Below, one piece after another: positions 9,603-17,407 of a stretch of 64,000 bases of DNA. The notes below the pieces were generated by a model. That model was not told the DNA's origin. It saw only the letters and a program-made list of their open reading frames with translations, and did not search any database. Origin of the DNA: Clostridia bacterium (lineage in GTDB: Bacteria; Bacillota; Clostridia; TANB77; UBA1234); contig JAFYBZ010000007.1 of NCBI GenBank assembly GCA_017539905.1, positions 1 through 64,000 on the forward strand, written 5' to 3'. The position numbers and the translations under genes were made by a program. Within the stretch, counting starts at the first letter, position 1. Each line of letters begins with the position of its first letter.

Positions 9603-9625
9603 TAATTCAAAAATAATGCTATCAT
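9597..9625 (+). promoter_or_regulatory. Promoter of the 9687-10088 gene
   Basis: TTGACA (9597-9602) and TATCAT (9620-9625) are separated by exactly 17 bases. The expected start of transcription is about 55 bases before the ATG. Confidence 0.8.
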
Positions 9626-9686
9626 TTATTTGTTGGAACCTCTACTACGTGGGCGAATTGCCTACAAGAATCGAAAGGAGAAATGT

Positions 9687-10088
9687 ATGGAACCTCTTAA
9701 GCTGGTAAACCTCCCCAAGTCTTTTCCCCTGGATACTCCCCTGGAGCAGAACGAACGGTTCATAAAATGGAAAGGCTCTGTGAGTAAGAAAGATGTCATA
9801 TGTCTTTTCATCAACTGCATGCATGACAAAAAAGTCATGTTCCATGCGATGTCTGATGGCAAGATCAATCTTCCTCCCACTGTTTACGCCAATCTCCAGT
9901 ACCTGGCACGGATCTCTGGTTATAGTGTTGATCTTCTAGTAGCTGCCAGGACTATTGCATCCGAGGAGAAATATACCGCAGTCATTACAATGCCTCAGAA
10001 ACTTCCTGTAAGAGAAAGGGACTCAATTGGACTCCACGGCAACAGAAATCATTTTGCACGGTACGATTGTAATTACAACAACGAATAA
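9687..10088 (+). CDS. Unknown 133-residue protein of cassette 1
   Basis: I do not recognise this protein. The ATG at 9687 follows GAAAGGAG at a good distance; an upstream in-frame start at 9630 lacks a ribosome site and would overlap the promoter's start region. The product has no signal peptide or membrane helix; it carries a Cys-His patch (INCMHDKKVMFHAM) near residues 43-56 and a hydrophobic stretch SGYSVDLLVAARTIA. At least three Arg codons are CGG (for example codon 24), and GC is well above that of the host genes. It is divergent from the 8704-9444 gene and shares a palindromic promoter region with it. Confidence 0.65.
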   Translation: MEPLKLVNLPKSFPLDTPLEQNERFIKWKGSVSKKDVICLFINCMHDKKVMFHAMSDGKINLPPTVYANLQYLARISGYSVDLLVAARTIASEEKYTAVITMPQKLPVRERDSIGLHGNRNHFARYDCNYNNE

Positions 10089-10093
10089 AAAAA

Positions 10094-10124
10094 ACAAGCT
10101 TTGTGTGATAAACACAAAGCTTGT
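10094..10124. terminator. Bidirectional terminator between cassette 1 and topA
   Basis: A perfect 12-bp stem ACAAGCTTTGTG with its complement and a 7-base loop is flanked by A-run on the left and T-run on the right. It can end both the 9687 gene (plus) and topA (minus). Confidence 0.85.
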
Positions 10125-10128
10125 CTTT

Positions 10129-12171
10129 TTATTTAGATTTTTTTGTTGTCTTTTTCTTTGTTGTCTTAGTAGTTTTCTTTTTTGGTTTTTCTTCTGATTT
10201 ATCTCCTAAATCAGCAGCTTTAATTACACCATTTTTATCTGGTCCATTCCAAGCAATGAAATCGCAAGTAGCAGGATTATTACTACAAATGTAATACTTC
10301 TTTCCTCTCTTACTCTTTCTAATATGGATTTCTCCTCCACACTTTGGACAAGGAATATCTAACTTTTGAATAATAGATTTAATGTTTCTACACTCTGGGA
10401 ATCCTGGGCATGCTAGAAACTTTCCGTATCTACCTATTTTATATACCATCATTCTTCCGCAAAGTTCGCATTGAACATCAGAAACTTCATCTTTTATTTC
10501 AATTTTACTCAATGTTTCTTCGGCAACTTTTAGATTTTCTTCAAAAGGACCATAGAATTCTCTCATAACATTCTTCCAATTTATTTTTCCTTCTGAAATA
10601 TTATCTAATTTTGTTTCCATTTGAACTGTGAATTCTTCATCAACTATATCTTTAAAGTTTTCAGATAATAACGTATTAACAATTCTACCAAGTTCTGTAG
10701 GTTTTAATTGCTTCTTTTCTCTTTCAACGTATCTTCTATCTATAATAGTAGTAATTGTTGGAGCATAAGTACTTGGTCTTCCAATTCCTCTTTCCTCTAA
10801 AGCTTTAACTAAACTTGCTTCTGTGTACCTTGCTGGTGGTTCAGTGAAATGTTGTTCTGGCTTTAATTCTTTTAGTTTAACTTCTTGTCCTTCTTTCAAA
10901 TCTGGAAGAATAACATCTTTTTCTTCTAAAGCTTCATCATTTCCTTCAACGTATAAAGCCATAAAACCAGCAAATCTAATCTTAGAACCGTTTGCTCTAA
11001 ACTCTGCGTTGCCTGCTTCTATATCTACAGACATTGTGTCATAGATTGCTTGAGCCATTTGTGATGCAAGTAATCTTTCATATATTAATTTGTATAATTT
11101 GTATTGATCTAATGTAACTGTTCCCTTAATCTCACTTGGAACTCTATTAATATATGAAGGTCTAATTGCTTCATGCGCATCTTGTGCATCTTTAGAAGCT
11201 CTGTAATATCTATTTTCATAATAGTTTTCTCCAAATTGAGAAATAACTTGTGTCTTAACAGCAGCTCTTGCTTCTTCTGAAATTCTTGTTGAGTCAGTTC
11301 TCATATAAGTGATTAAACCGCTTTCATAAAGACTCTGAGCAACTTGCATTGTCTTCTTAATTGAGAAATTTAGTTTTCTTGAAGCTTCCTGTTGAAGAGT
11401 ACTTGTTGTAAATGGTGGAGCTGGATTTCTCTTTTTCTCACCATATTTAATCTCTTTAACAATATATTTTTTATTATCAAGGTGCTTTAGTATATCATTC
11501 ATTTCTTTTTCAGAATGAATCTCAATTTTGTTTCCATTATAATTAGTAAGCTTTGCAACAAATGATTTTTTCTTTTCTATAAAATCTGCATCCAAAGACC
11601 AATATTCTTGTGGAACAAATTTTTCAATTTCTTCTTCTCTATCTACAATAATCTTTACTGCAACACTTTGAACTCTTCCTGCAGAAAGACCTCTTTTAAC
11701 TTTTTTCCAAAGTAATGGACTAATCTTATAACCAACAATTCTATCTAATTCTCTACGAGCTTGTTGAGCATCAATTAAATTCATATCTAATTGTCTTGGC
11801 TCTTTGATAGCTTTTGTGATACCTGATTTTGTGATTTCATTAAATGTAATTCTACAAGTATCTTTTTCATCAATACCTAATATATATGCTAAATGCCACG
11901 CTATTGCTTCTCCCTCACGATCAGGGTCAGTAGCAAGATATACTTTATCAGCTTTTTCTGCATCTTTTTTTAATTTCTTAATTAATTCTGCTTTTCCTCT
12001 AATGTTTATATACTTAGGTTCAAAATCATTATCAAAATCAATTCCGATTTGTGATTTGGGTAAATCTCTAATGTGTCCCATAGATGCTTCTACAGAGTAA
12101 TCTTTTCCTAAAATTTTCTTTATTGTAGTGGCCTTTGCAGGCGACTCTACTATTAATAAATACTTTGGCAT
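10129..12171 (-). CDS. topA: DNA topoisomerase I
   Basis: Type IA enzyme that relaxes negative supercoils behind transcription. The start is the ATG at 12171 (MPKYLLIVESPAKA), preceded by AAGGAG; the frame is open to 12306 but that extension has no ribosome site. TOPRIM residues 1-150 include TDPDREGEAIAWHL; the active tyrosine lies in GLITYMRTDSTRI near residue 290. The C-terminus carries two zinc ribbons (CELCGRMM...CPGFPEC and CPKCGGEI...CSNNPATC) and a Lys/Thr-rich basic tail. At 680 residues the size is typical. Codon use is that of the host, with no in-frame CGG, although the gene is sandwiched between two foreign-looking cassettes. Confidence 0.97.
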   Translation of the reverse strand: MPKYLLIVESPAKATTIKKILGKDYSVEASMGHIRDLPKSQIGIDFDNDFEPKYINIRGKAELIKKLKKDAEKADKVYLATDPDREGEAIAWHLAYILGIDEKDTCRITFNEITKSGITKAIKEPRQLDMNLIDAQQARRELDRIVGYKISPLLWKKVKRGLSAGRVQSVAVKIIVDREEEIEKFVPQEYWSLDADFIEKKKSFVAKLTNYNGNKIEIHSEKEMNDILKHLDNKKYIVKEIKYGEKKRNPAPPFTTSTLQQEASRKLNFSIKKTMQVAQSLYESGLITYMRTDSTRISEEARAAVKTQVISQFGENYYENRYYRASKDAQDAHEAIRPSYINRVPSEIKGTVTLDQYKLYKLIYERLLASQMAQAIYDTMSVDIEAGNAEFRANGSKIRFAGFMALYVEGNDEALEEKDVILPDLKEGQEVKLKELKPEQHFTEPPARYTEASLVKALEERGIGRPSTYAPTITTIIDRRYVEREKKQLKPTELGRIVNTLLSENFKDIVDEEFTVQMETKLDNISEGKINWKNVMREFYGPFEENLKVAEETLSKIEIKDEVSDVQCELCGRMMVYKIGRYGKFLACPGFPECRNIKSIIQKLDIPCPKCGGEIHIRKSKRGKKYYICSNNPATCDFIAWNGPDKNGVIKAADLGDKSEEKPKKKTTKTTKKKTTKKSK

Positions 12172-12271
12172 GAGAAGTCTCCTTATAAAATTTTTTTGTT
12201 CTAATGTCGCATAACAATTATTTACTATACACATAAAATCAAAAAATGTAAAGTAAAAAATTTTTGAGCAT

Positions 12272-12300
12272 AAAAAAGAGAGCCAGGAAAATCCCAGCTC
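12272..12300 (-). terminator. Terminator of the 65-residue membrane protein gene
   Basis: On the minus strand GAGCTGGGA pairs with TCCTGGCTC (two G-U pairs, loop of 3) and is followed by a T-run. The hairpin begins right at the stop codon and marks the left end of cassette 2. Confidence 0.7.
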
Positions 12301-12496
12301 AACCAAAAATTTTGCCGACAGCCACTCCCAAAATAATAATTATAATGGTAGCTCTGAAGGAGGCCTTAAACCAGCCCACTTTCTTATCGTGCATGCACCA
12401 GATGAGAAACACCCACAAAAAGAAACCTACCAAAGCCCAGGCGTCAGCACCATTCCATGGATGGAGTGAATTCCTGATTGTTGTAATAATACTCAT
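12299..12496 (-). CDS. Small two-helix membrane protein of cassette 2
   Basis: A 65-residue protein starting MSIITTIRNSLHPW, with membrane helices at about residues 19-34 and 48-63 separated by a short charged loop (CMHDKKVGWFKAS). The ATG at 12496 has GGAGGAG upstream; the frame is open to 12547 but lacks a ribosome site there. Function unknown. It has its own promoter, squeezed between the terminator of the phosphorylase gene and the start codon, and its own terminator. GC content is above the host average, as in the other cassette genes. Confidence 0.65.
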   Translation of the reverse strand: MSIITTIRNSLHPWNGADAWALVGFFLWVFLIWCMHDKKVGWFKASFRATIIIIILGVAVGKIFG

Positions 12497-12552
12497 GATG
12501 TTCTCCTCCCTTGCACCAATTCGGTGCAGCCATCTCTTCGAATGCACTTATT

Positions 12553-12581
12553 ATTATACCACATTTTATGTCAATCTTCAA
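12553..12581 (-). promoter_or_regulatory. Promoter of the small membrane protein gene
   Basis: On the minus strand TTGAAG (12576-12581) and a perfect TATAAT (12553-12558) are separated by 17 bases. The promoter directly abuts the upstream terminator. Confidence 0.6.
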
Positions 12582-12583
12582 CC

Positions 12584-12617
12584 AAAAAGCACCGGTAAGT
12601 CGTAGACTTACCGGTGC
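12584..12617 (-). terminator. Terminator of the cassette phosphorylase gene
   Basis: A perfect 12-bp stem GCACCGGTAAGT with its complement (loop of 5) is followed on the minus strand by five T. It lies directly after the stop of the GT35 gene. Confidence 0.88.
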
Positions 12618-12622
12618 CTTTA

Positions 12623-14275
12623 TTAGAACCCAAAGAAGGGCGCATTATAAATGTAAGTATAATAATCCCTACACATTCTACTAGTAGAACACTCTTCCAT
12701 TGCAGTATAAATTGAAGCATACATCATGTGGGGCCAAATGCTCTCGCTGAGGAAAGACGGCATAACTTTGTTCTCAATGACATCATAAAGATGCTTTGCA
12801 TCTTCGTGATAATCCTTGGAATAATTCTCACCGATTGCCCAACCATTCACGCCTTCACGAAGGCTACGATACCACCAGCCATCAGGAGTGGAAAGATTGG
12901 GAAGGCCGTTACTTGCCGCTTTCATGCCAGAAGTAGAACAAGCCTCAAGCGGAATCTGAGGATTGCCCATCCAAACATCGCAGCCCTTGGTCATGAGACC
13001 AGCAACTTTAACATCATAGTCCTGAAGGAAAACAACATTTTTCGGATACTTTTGAGTCATTTTATACATTTTAACAAGAATCTGTTTGCTTCCCTCATCT
13101 TTAGGATGAGTTTTGCCGGAAAATACAAACTGAATATTATATTTTTTAATCAAATACTCAAAGCGATCAATATCAGTAAAAATAAGATCCCATCTCTTAT
13201 AAGCAATAGCTCGACGAGCAAAGCCGATAATAATATTTTTAGGATTAAGCTCTACACCATTGTTTTCTTTAATGTATGCAATAAGTTTGAGCTTATTATC
13301 ATAATGTACATCAGCAATAGCTCTATAGTCAGTATTGTTAAAGGATTCCCGAATTCTAGGATCCTGCCAGAACTCAATATCCACACCATTATCAATATAA
13401 GTAATAGGACAAGCACCTTTAACATCTCTCCACAGTTCCTGACTAGTGGGGCGATGACGAAGTGCAACAGCATTTGCAATTTTAGATACTCGAAGTGAAG
13501 CAACAGTCGAGCCAAACTGATAGTCATGTTCATTGAAAGCACCAATAGATCTTATCTGATCATAAGAAAGATTAAAGTTGCCACCAAGCTTCATGATCAT
13601 ATCAAGAGGCCGACTCTTGTTACCAGCCATAATAGGAGTATGAGTAGTAAAGACTGTCTTTTCTTTAATTTCAAGCAGAGCATTTCTGAAAGTATAATTT
13701 TTATTAGCCATGAGCTCAGACATCATAAAAATGGGAGCAAAAACTCCATGACCTTCATTAAGATGAACAATGTCAAAATCAAATTTAATTTCACTACAAA
13801 GTTTTACAGAAGCAACGCCAAGAAGAATTTCCTGCATAAGCCTCTGCTCTTCACCATTGTAGCCAGCAATACCATACTCACCATAAAGATTGTTGGTAAT
13901 ATCAGCAAACTCCCCATTCTGAGGAAGATTTGAATCAATACCATAAGCATTTTTCAGTTCTTTGTTCTGCCAAACTTTGACGTAAATAAGTCTTCCAAGC
14001 ATAGGAACAGAAAGAATAATACCAGTATCAATATAATTGTCCTCATGATTTTGGGCAGGGAAATTGTCGATAACCTTTTCAGAATCTACGTTCTGCCGAA
14101 CATATCCATTCTTATATATAGGCGTAACAGCAATAAAAGACGCACCAAGACGATACATCGTACGAGTAGTGTCACCATACAAAGCACCCAGACCACCAGA
14201 ATAATTCCTACCGCCGGCCGTCGTTTCCATACAGATAGACAAAACTTTCTTGGATTTTAGCATTGAATTATCCAT
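12623..14275 (-). CDS. Short alpha-glucan phosphorylase (GT35) of cassette 2
   Basis: Phosphorolysis of alpha-1,4-glucan to glucose-1-phosphate with a pyridoxal phosphate cofactor. At 550 residues this is a compact form lacking the N-terminal DUF3417 region of the host's other phosphorylase at 28473. Seen: YSGGLGALYGDTTRTM near residue 30, HLNEGHGVFAP near 175, FTTHTPIMAGN, VALRHRP, and the cofactor lysine region EACSTSGMKAASNG followed by STPDGWWYRS. I chose the ATG at 14275, about 9 bases from AGGAGG; the TTG at 14284 is too close. Arg residues include in-frame CGG at codons 222 and 309, unlike host genes. It could act on glycogen or imported maltodextrin. It is probably acquired as a unit with its own promoter and terminator. 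Confidence 0.85.
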   Translation of the reverse strand: MDNSMLKSKKVLSICMETTAGGRNYSGGLGALYGDTTRTMYRLGASFIAVTPIYKNGYVRQNVDSEKVIDNFPAQNHEDNYIDTGIILSVPMLGRLIYVKVWQNKELKNAYGIDSNLPQNGEFADITNNLYGEYGIAGYNGEEQRLMQEILLGVASVKLCSEIKFDFDIVHLNEGHGVFAPIFMMSELMANKNYTFRNALLEIKEKTVFTTHTPIMAGNKSRPLDMIMKLGGNFNLSYDQIRSIGAFNEHDYQFGSTVASLRVSKIANAVALRHRPTSQELWRDVKGACPITYIDNGVDIEFWQDPRIRESFNNTDYRAIADVHYDNKLKLIAYIKENNGVELNPKNIIIGFARRAIAYKRWDLIFTDIDRFEYLIKKYNIQFVFSGKTHPKDEGSKQILVKMYKMTQKYPKNVVFLQDYDVKVAGLMTKGCDVWMGNPQIPLEACSTSGMKAASNGLPNLSTPDGWWYRSLREGVNGWAIGENYSKDYHEDAKHLYDVIENKVMPSFLSESIWPHMMYASIYTAMEECSTSRMCRDYYTYIYNAPFFGF

Positions 14276-14311
14276 GCCAAGCAAACCTCCTTTATTAGAT
14301 TTTCAACCTAG

Positions 14312-14340
14312 AAAATAACACACGCCATATTTTTTGTCAA
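14312..14340 (-). promoter_or_regulatory. Promoter of the cassette phosphorylase gene
   Basis: On the minus strand TTGACA (14335-14340) and TATTTT (14312-14317) are separated by 17 bases, about 35 bases before the ATG at 14275. Confidence 0.65.
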
Positions 14341-14406
14341 ACCAATTGTCTATTATTTTTCAATATAGTAATATAAATAATAGAAGATATTTTTAAGGAG
14401 GTTATT

Positions 14407-15469
14407 ATGTCAAAGTTTTTTAATGCATTTAAATCTAAAAATATTGCAGTTGGTTGGCTTTTTGCATATGTTCATTTTGTAGTTGAAATAACATGTTTCT
14501 ACTTTGTTGCCAAGGCAACCAACAATTCGCCAGTTGTATGGCTTCTACCATTAGTTTATGATGGTTTAGCTTTTGCACCTCAGGCAATTATTGGTTGGTT
14601 AAATGATAAATTCCCAAAAGCAAATTTTGGTGTAATAGGTATGGCTTTGATGGCATTAGCCTATCTCTTGTATTTTACTTTTAATGTAAGTGTTTATATT
14701 CCACTTACAATACTATGTATTGGAAATGGTTTTGTTCATGTACATGGAGCCGAAGTAACACTAAAAAATTCTTATGGCAAACTTGCTCATAGTGCTATCT
14801 TCGTTGGTGGCGGATCTTTTGGTGTAATTCTTGGTAGATTAGTAGCAACTACATTTGTACCTTATTGGGCAATATGGCTATTAATTCTTACTTCAATTCC
14901 ATTTATTCTATTAGCAAATACATATTATAGTGAAGAATCTAGTTGTGAAAAATTTAATTATGCAAATACTAAAATTGCTCCATACTTGATTGTTTTACTA
15001 GCAACATTTGTAGTTATAGTTAGAGGTTATGTAGGATACGCTCTTCCTACTTCATGGAATACTACTATCGGACAGACAGTAGCATTATTCTTTATCATGG
15101 GTATTGGTAAGGCTCTGCGGAGGTTTACTTGCAGATGCTTATGGTGTTAAGAAGATGGCAATTATTAGTTCAATACTTGCTGCACCATTCTTATGCCTTG
15201 GCGATAATATAATGTTCGTCTCATTAATTGGAGTAATGCTATTTAGTATGACAATGTCCATTACCCTAGCTTGTATTACATCTGTTCTAAAAAAATCACC
15301 AGGACTTGGATTTGGTTTTACTACAATAGGATTGTTCTTGGGAACAGCACCAATATTCTATGTTAAGGTTGTTGAATTTAATGTTCAGGTTGCTTTGATT
15401 ATTGGAATGACTGTATTGTGTACCGGAATATTAGCTTTAATCTTAAAGAAAGATGAGGTAGAAAAATGA
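14407..15469 (+). CDS. MFS transporter, rejoined by +1 frameshift at CGG
   Basis: Membrane carrier of the major facilitator type; the substrate cannot be told from sequence. Residues 1-237 (start ATG 14407 after AAGGAGG) hold about seven helices, including WLFAYVHFVVEITCFYF and a FVGGGSFGVILGRLVA segment. The zero frame then reads CGG at 15118-15120 as codon 238 and stops ten codons on. Skipping that C gives GKAL-GGLLADAYGVKK, a typical loop entering the second half, and runs 116 residues to 15469 with about four more helices. The combined product is about 353 residues, slightly short for the family. The downstream small gene overlaps its stop by ATGA. I infer recoding at CGG. Confidence 0.82.
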
Positions 15470-15600
15470 TAAATGCTTATAACGAATTTTTTATTCACTT
15501 AGATAATAACGAAATAGTTTATTATTTATTTTGGGCTTCAATGGCTTTTTCAATTATTTTCGGATTAGTTGCGCTTGCTAAGGAGCTAAAAAAGCAATGA
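15466..15600 (+). CDS. 44-residue membrane peptide, coupled to MFS gene
   Basis: A tiny reading frame (MINAYNEFFIHLDNN..., ending KELKKQ) whose ATG overlaps the stop of the MFS gene in the ATGA arrangement and whose own stop overlaps the next gene's ATG the same way. It has one hydrophobic helix at about residues 18-38. The double ATGA coupling makes it very likely to be translated as part of the operon. Function unknown; it may be a small subunit or partner of its neighbours. Confidence 0.7.
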   Translation: MINAYNEFFIHLDNNEIVYYLFWASMAFSIIFGLVALAKELKKQ

Positions 15601-15971
15601 TAACAATAATAAAAAGTCTTCCACAAATAATGATTACTTGTCTATTGCTAACAATTATTATCGAAGTTGTAATTGCACTTATATTAGGCGTTCGCGATAA
15701 AAAAGATTTGCTAAATATTGTTTTGGTAAACATTTTAACAAATCCTTTAGTTGTTGTTATTCCGATATATTTCAATTACGAGTATGGACTTTTAGGCAGA
15801 AATATTTCTCTATTTATTCTAGAAATATTAGCCTTTGCAATAGAAGGTCTAATCTATATTAAAGTGTTGAATTATAGAAGAATAAACGGTTTATTATTAT
15901 CACTTATATTAAATCTTACATCATATTTTTCTGGTGTAATATATAATTTAATTATTTATGGCAATGCATAA
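15597..15971 (+). CDS. Small integral membrane protein, 124 residues
   Basis: Four hydrophobic helices are visible (about residues 10-28, 40-58, 65-85 and 95-118). I do not recognise the family. The start ATG overlaps the stop of the 44-residue gene (ATGA), so this is the third gene of the MFS operon. A bidirectional terminator follows directly. Its constant association with the transporter suggests a role in the same process, but the sequence gives no catalytic motif. Confidence 0.75.
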   Translation: MITIIKSLPQIMITCLLLTIIIEVVIALILGVRDKKDLLNIVLVNILTNPLVVVIPIYFNYEYGLLGRNISLFILEILAFAIEGLIYIKVLNYRRINGLLLSLILNLTSYFSGVIYNLIIYGNA

Positions 15972-16000
15972 AAAAAGCCTCCCTTTAAGGGAGGCTTTTA
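15971..16000. terminator. Bidirectional terminator AAGCCTCCC
   Basis: An 11-13 bp stem (AAAAGCCTCCC with its complement, 3-base loop) is flanked by A-run and T-run. It serves the MFS operon on the plus strand and the SH3-type gene on the minus strand. Confidence 0.9.
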
Positions 16001-16001
16001 A

Positions 16002-17378
16002 TTATTTATTCTTTTTCTTCTTATTTATTAATACTAATGATACCAATGCTGTAACGCAAAGTATAATTGCTATACTTAAACCAATAATAACTTTTTGTAA
16101 AAATTCTCTATTAATTTGATCCATCATTGATTCAGAAGGAACAAATTCGATTTCTTCTTTTGATGTATCAACTATTTCACCTGATTCATAACGACTACCT
16201 GAATCTAATGATATAGGAGATTCATAGACAATCTCTTCCCCAGAATCTTCTTGTGGTTCTACGGCGCCTTTTTGTTGTTCTTCATACTTAAATGCTAATT
16301 CATTATATTCATCTGTGCTATATGAAGAAACATATCTAGACAAGTATTTTTCTGTAACATACCAACTATCTTCTTGTTCTTCATTATTTACTAAATATTC
16401 TAATGTACTTCCAGTAGTTTTTACCCAACCTGTTTTGCCATTATAAACTACTCTACGCCAATTATCATTTCTCCAATCAGATTTCATTATTGTATCTACT
16501 GGAATATCGCTTTCAAGTATTTCACTATCTGGATTTGGCTCTTCATATAGATTTGCACCTTCATGCCATACAATAACATAGTCTGTTGATCTATTATAAG
16601 CTACATCAAATAAGAAACCCTTAAATCCTTTATATTCAACATAGAATACATATCCGCCCCTATAAGCGATAGGCCTAATAATTGTATTCTTAGGTATTTC
16701 TATAAGTCTATCATCTTCATTTTTTTCTGGTCCACTATATAAGTATTGTGTTTTATATAGTAATAGTTCTTTATCGTCATCTGATGAATATCCTATTCCC
16801 TCATAGTTTTCATAAACAAAACCTTTAATATTATTGTAATTAATATAATACCATGGTGTATCTTCTCCATAAGAAGTAACACCTCTTACTCCAGCAACAC
16901 GTCTTCCATAGAAATATGTTCCCAAAGGAATTGTTCCTAAAACAGTAGCATTATCAACAGCAAATTCACGTATCTTAATACCATCTTTAGCAAACGCATA
17001 CATTGATGAACCTTGTTCATTAATAATATAATCATCTATAGATGTATTTACTCTATCGACAGCAACATCATCTATATAAATGTATTTAATTTTATCGTAC
17101 CATTCATAATCTCCAGCATCTTCTTCTGGAAAGATAAATGCATAATATTCAACATCATCTTTGTATGCTGAATCTAAAACATTTATTTGAGTATTGTACT
17201 CTATTGGATAAGGTACAGGAGTACCATTCCATAAATCTTCATAGTATACAGTACCATTTTCAGCAGTTACTAAAGCTTTAAATGCTGCAAATGACGGTCC
17301 ACCTCCATCAGCAAAGCAAATACATGATAATGATAAAACAATAAAAATAGTAATTGAACACAATAATAGTTTTTTCAT
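16002..17378 (-). CDS. Exported, membrane-anchored protein with bacterial SH3-like repeats
   Basis: The 458-residue product begins with a signal peptide (residues 1-22, ending CICFADG) and ends with a membrane helix at about 430-452 and a KKKKNK tail, a type I topology with most of the protein outside. The outer part holds several SH3b-like units: SMYAFAKDGIKIREF...GTYFYGRR...WYYINYNNIKGFVYEN, then KNTIIRPIAYRGGYVFYVEYKGFKGFLF, and VIVWHEGANLYEEPNP...WRRVVYNGKTGWVKT. Such domains often bind peptidoglycan. A linker of Glu and Ser precedes the anchor. It lies downstream of the GT4 gene on the same strand (29-base gap). Function is inferred only from domain type. Confidence 0.75.
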   Translation of the reverse strand: MKKLLLCSITIFIVLSLSCICFADGGGPSFAAFKALVTAENGTVYYEDLWNGTPVPYPIEYNTQINVLDSAYKDDVEYYAFIFPEEDAGDYEWYDKIKYIYIDDVAVDRVNTSIDDYIINEQGSSMYAFAKDGIKIREFAVDNATVLGTIPLGTYFYGRRVAGVRGVTSYGEDTPWYYINYNNIKGFVYENYEGIGYSSDDDKELLLYKTQYLYSGPEKNEDDRLIEIPKNTIIRPIAYRGGYVFYVEYKGFKGFLFDVAYNRSTDYVIVWHEGANLYEEPNPDSEILESDIPVDTIMKSDWRNDNWRRVVYNGKTGWVKTTGSTLEYLVNNEEQEDSWYVTEKYLSRYVSSYSTDEYNELAFKYEEQQKGAVEPQEDSGEEIVYESPISLDSGSRYESGEIVDTSKEEIEFVPSESMMDQINREFLQKVIIGLSIAIILCVTALVSLVLINKKKKNK

Positions 17379-17407
17379 TTTTTCTCCAATCTATTACTTA
17401 ATAATTA

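Noticed and set aside
12171-12306. A 45-residue N-terminal extension of TopA
   Set aside because: No ribosome site precedes the upstream start, the stretch is AT-rich intergenic DNA, and the family starts at MPKYLLIVESPAKA.
9770-12420. Shared CMHDKKV motif in two cassette proteins as a sign of common origin
   Set aside because: The match is seven residues only, with no similarity around it and different settings (soluble in one, loop between helices in the other); chance is likely.
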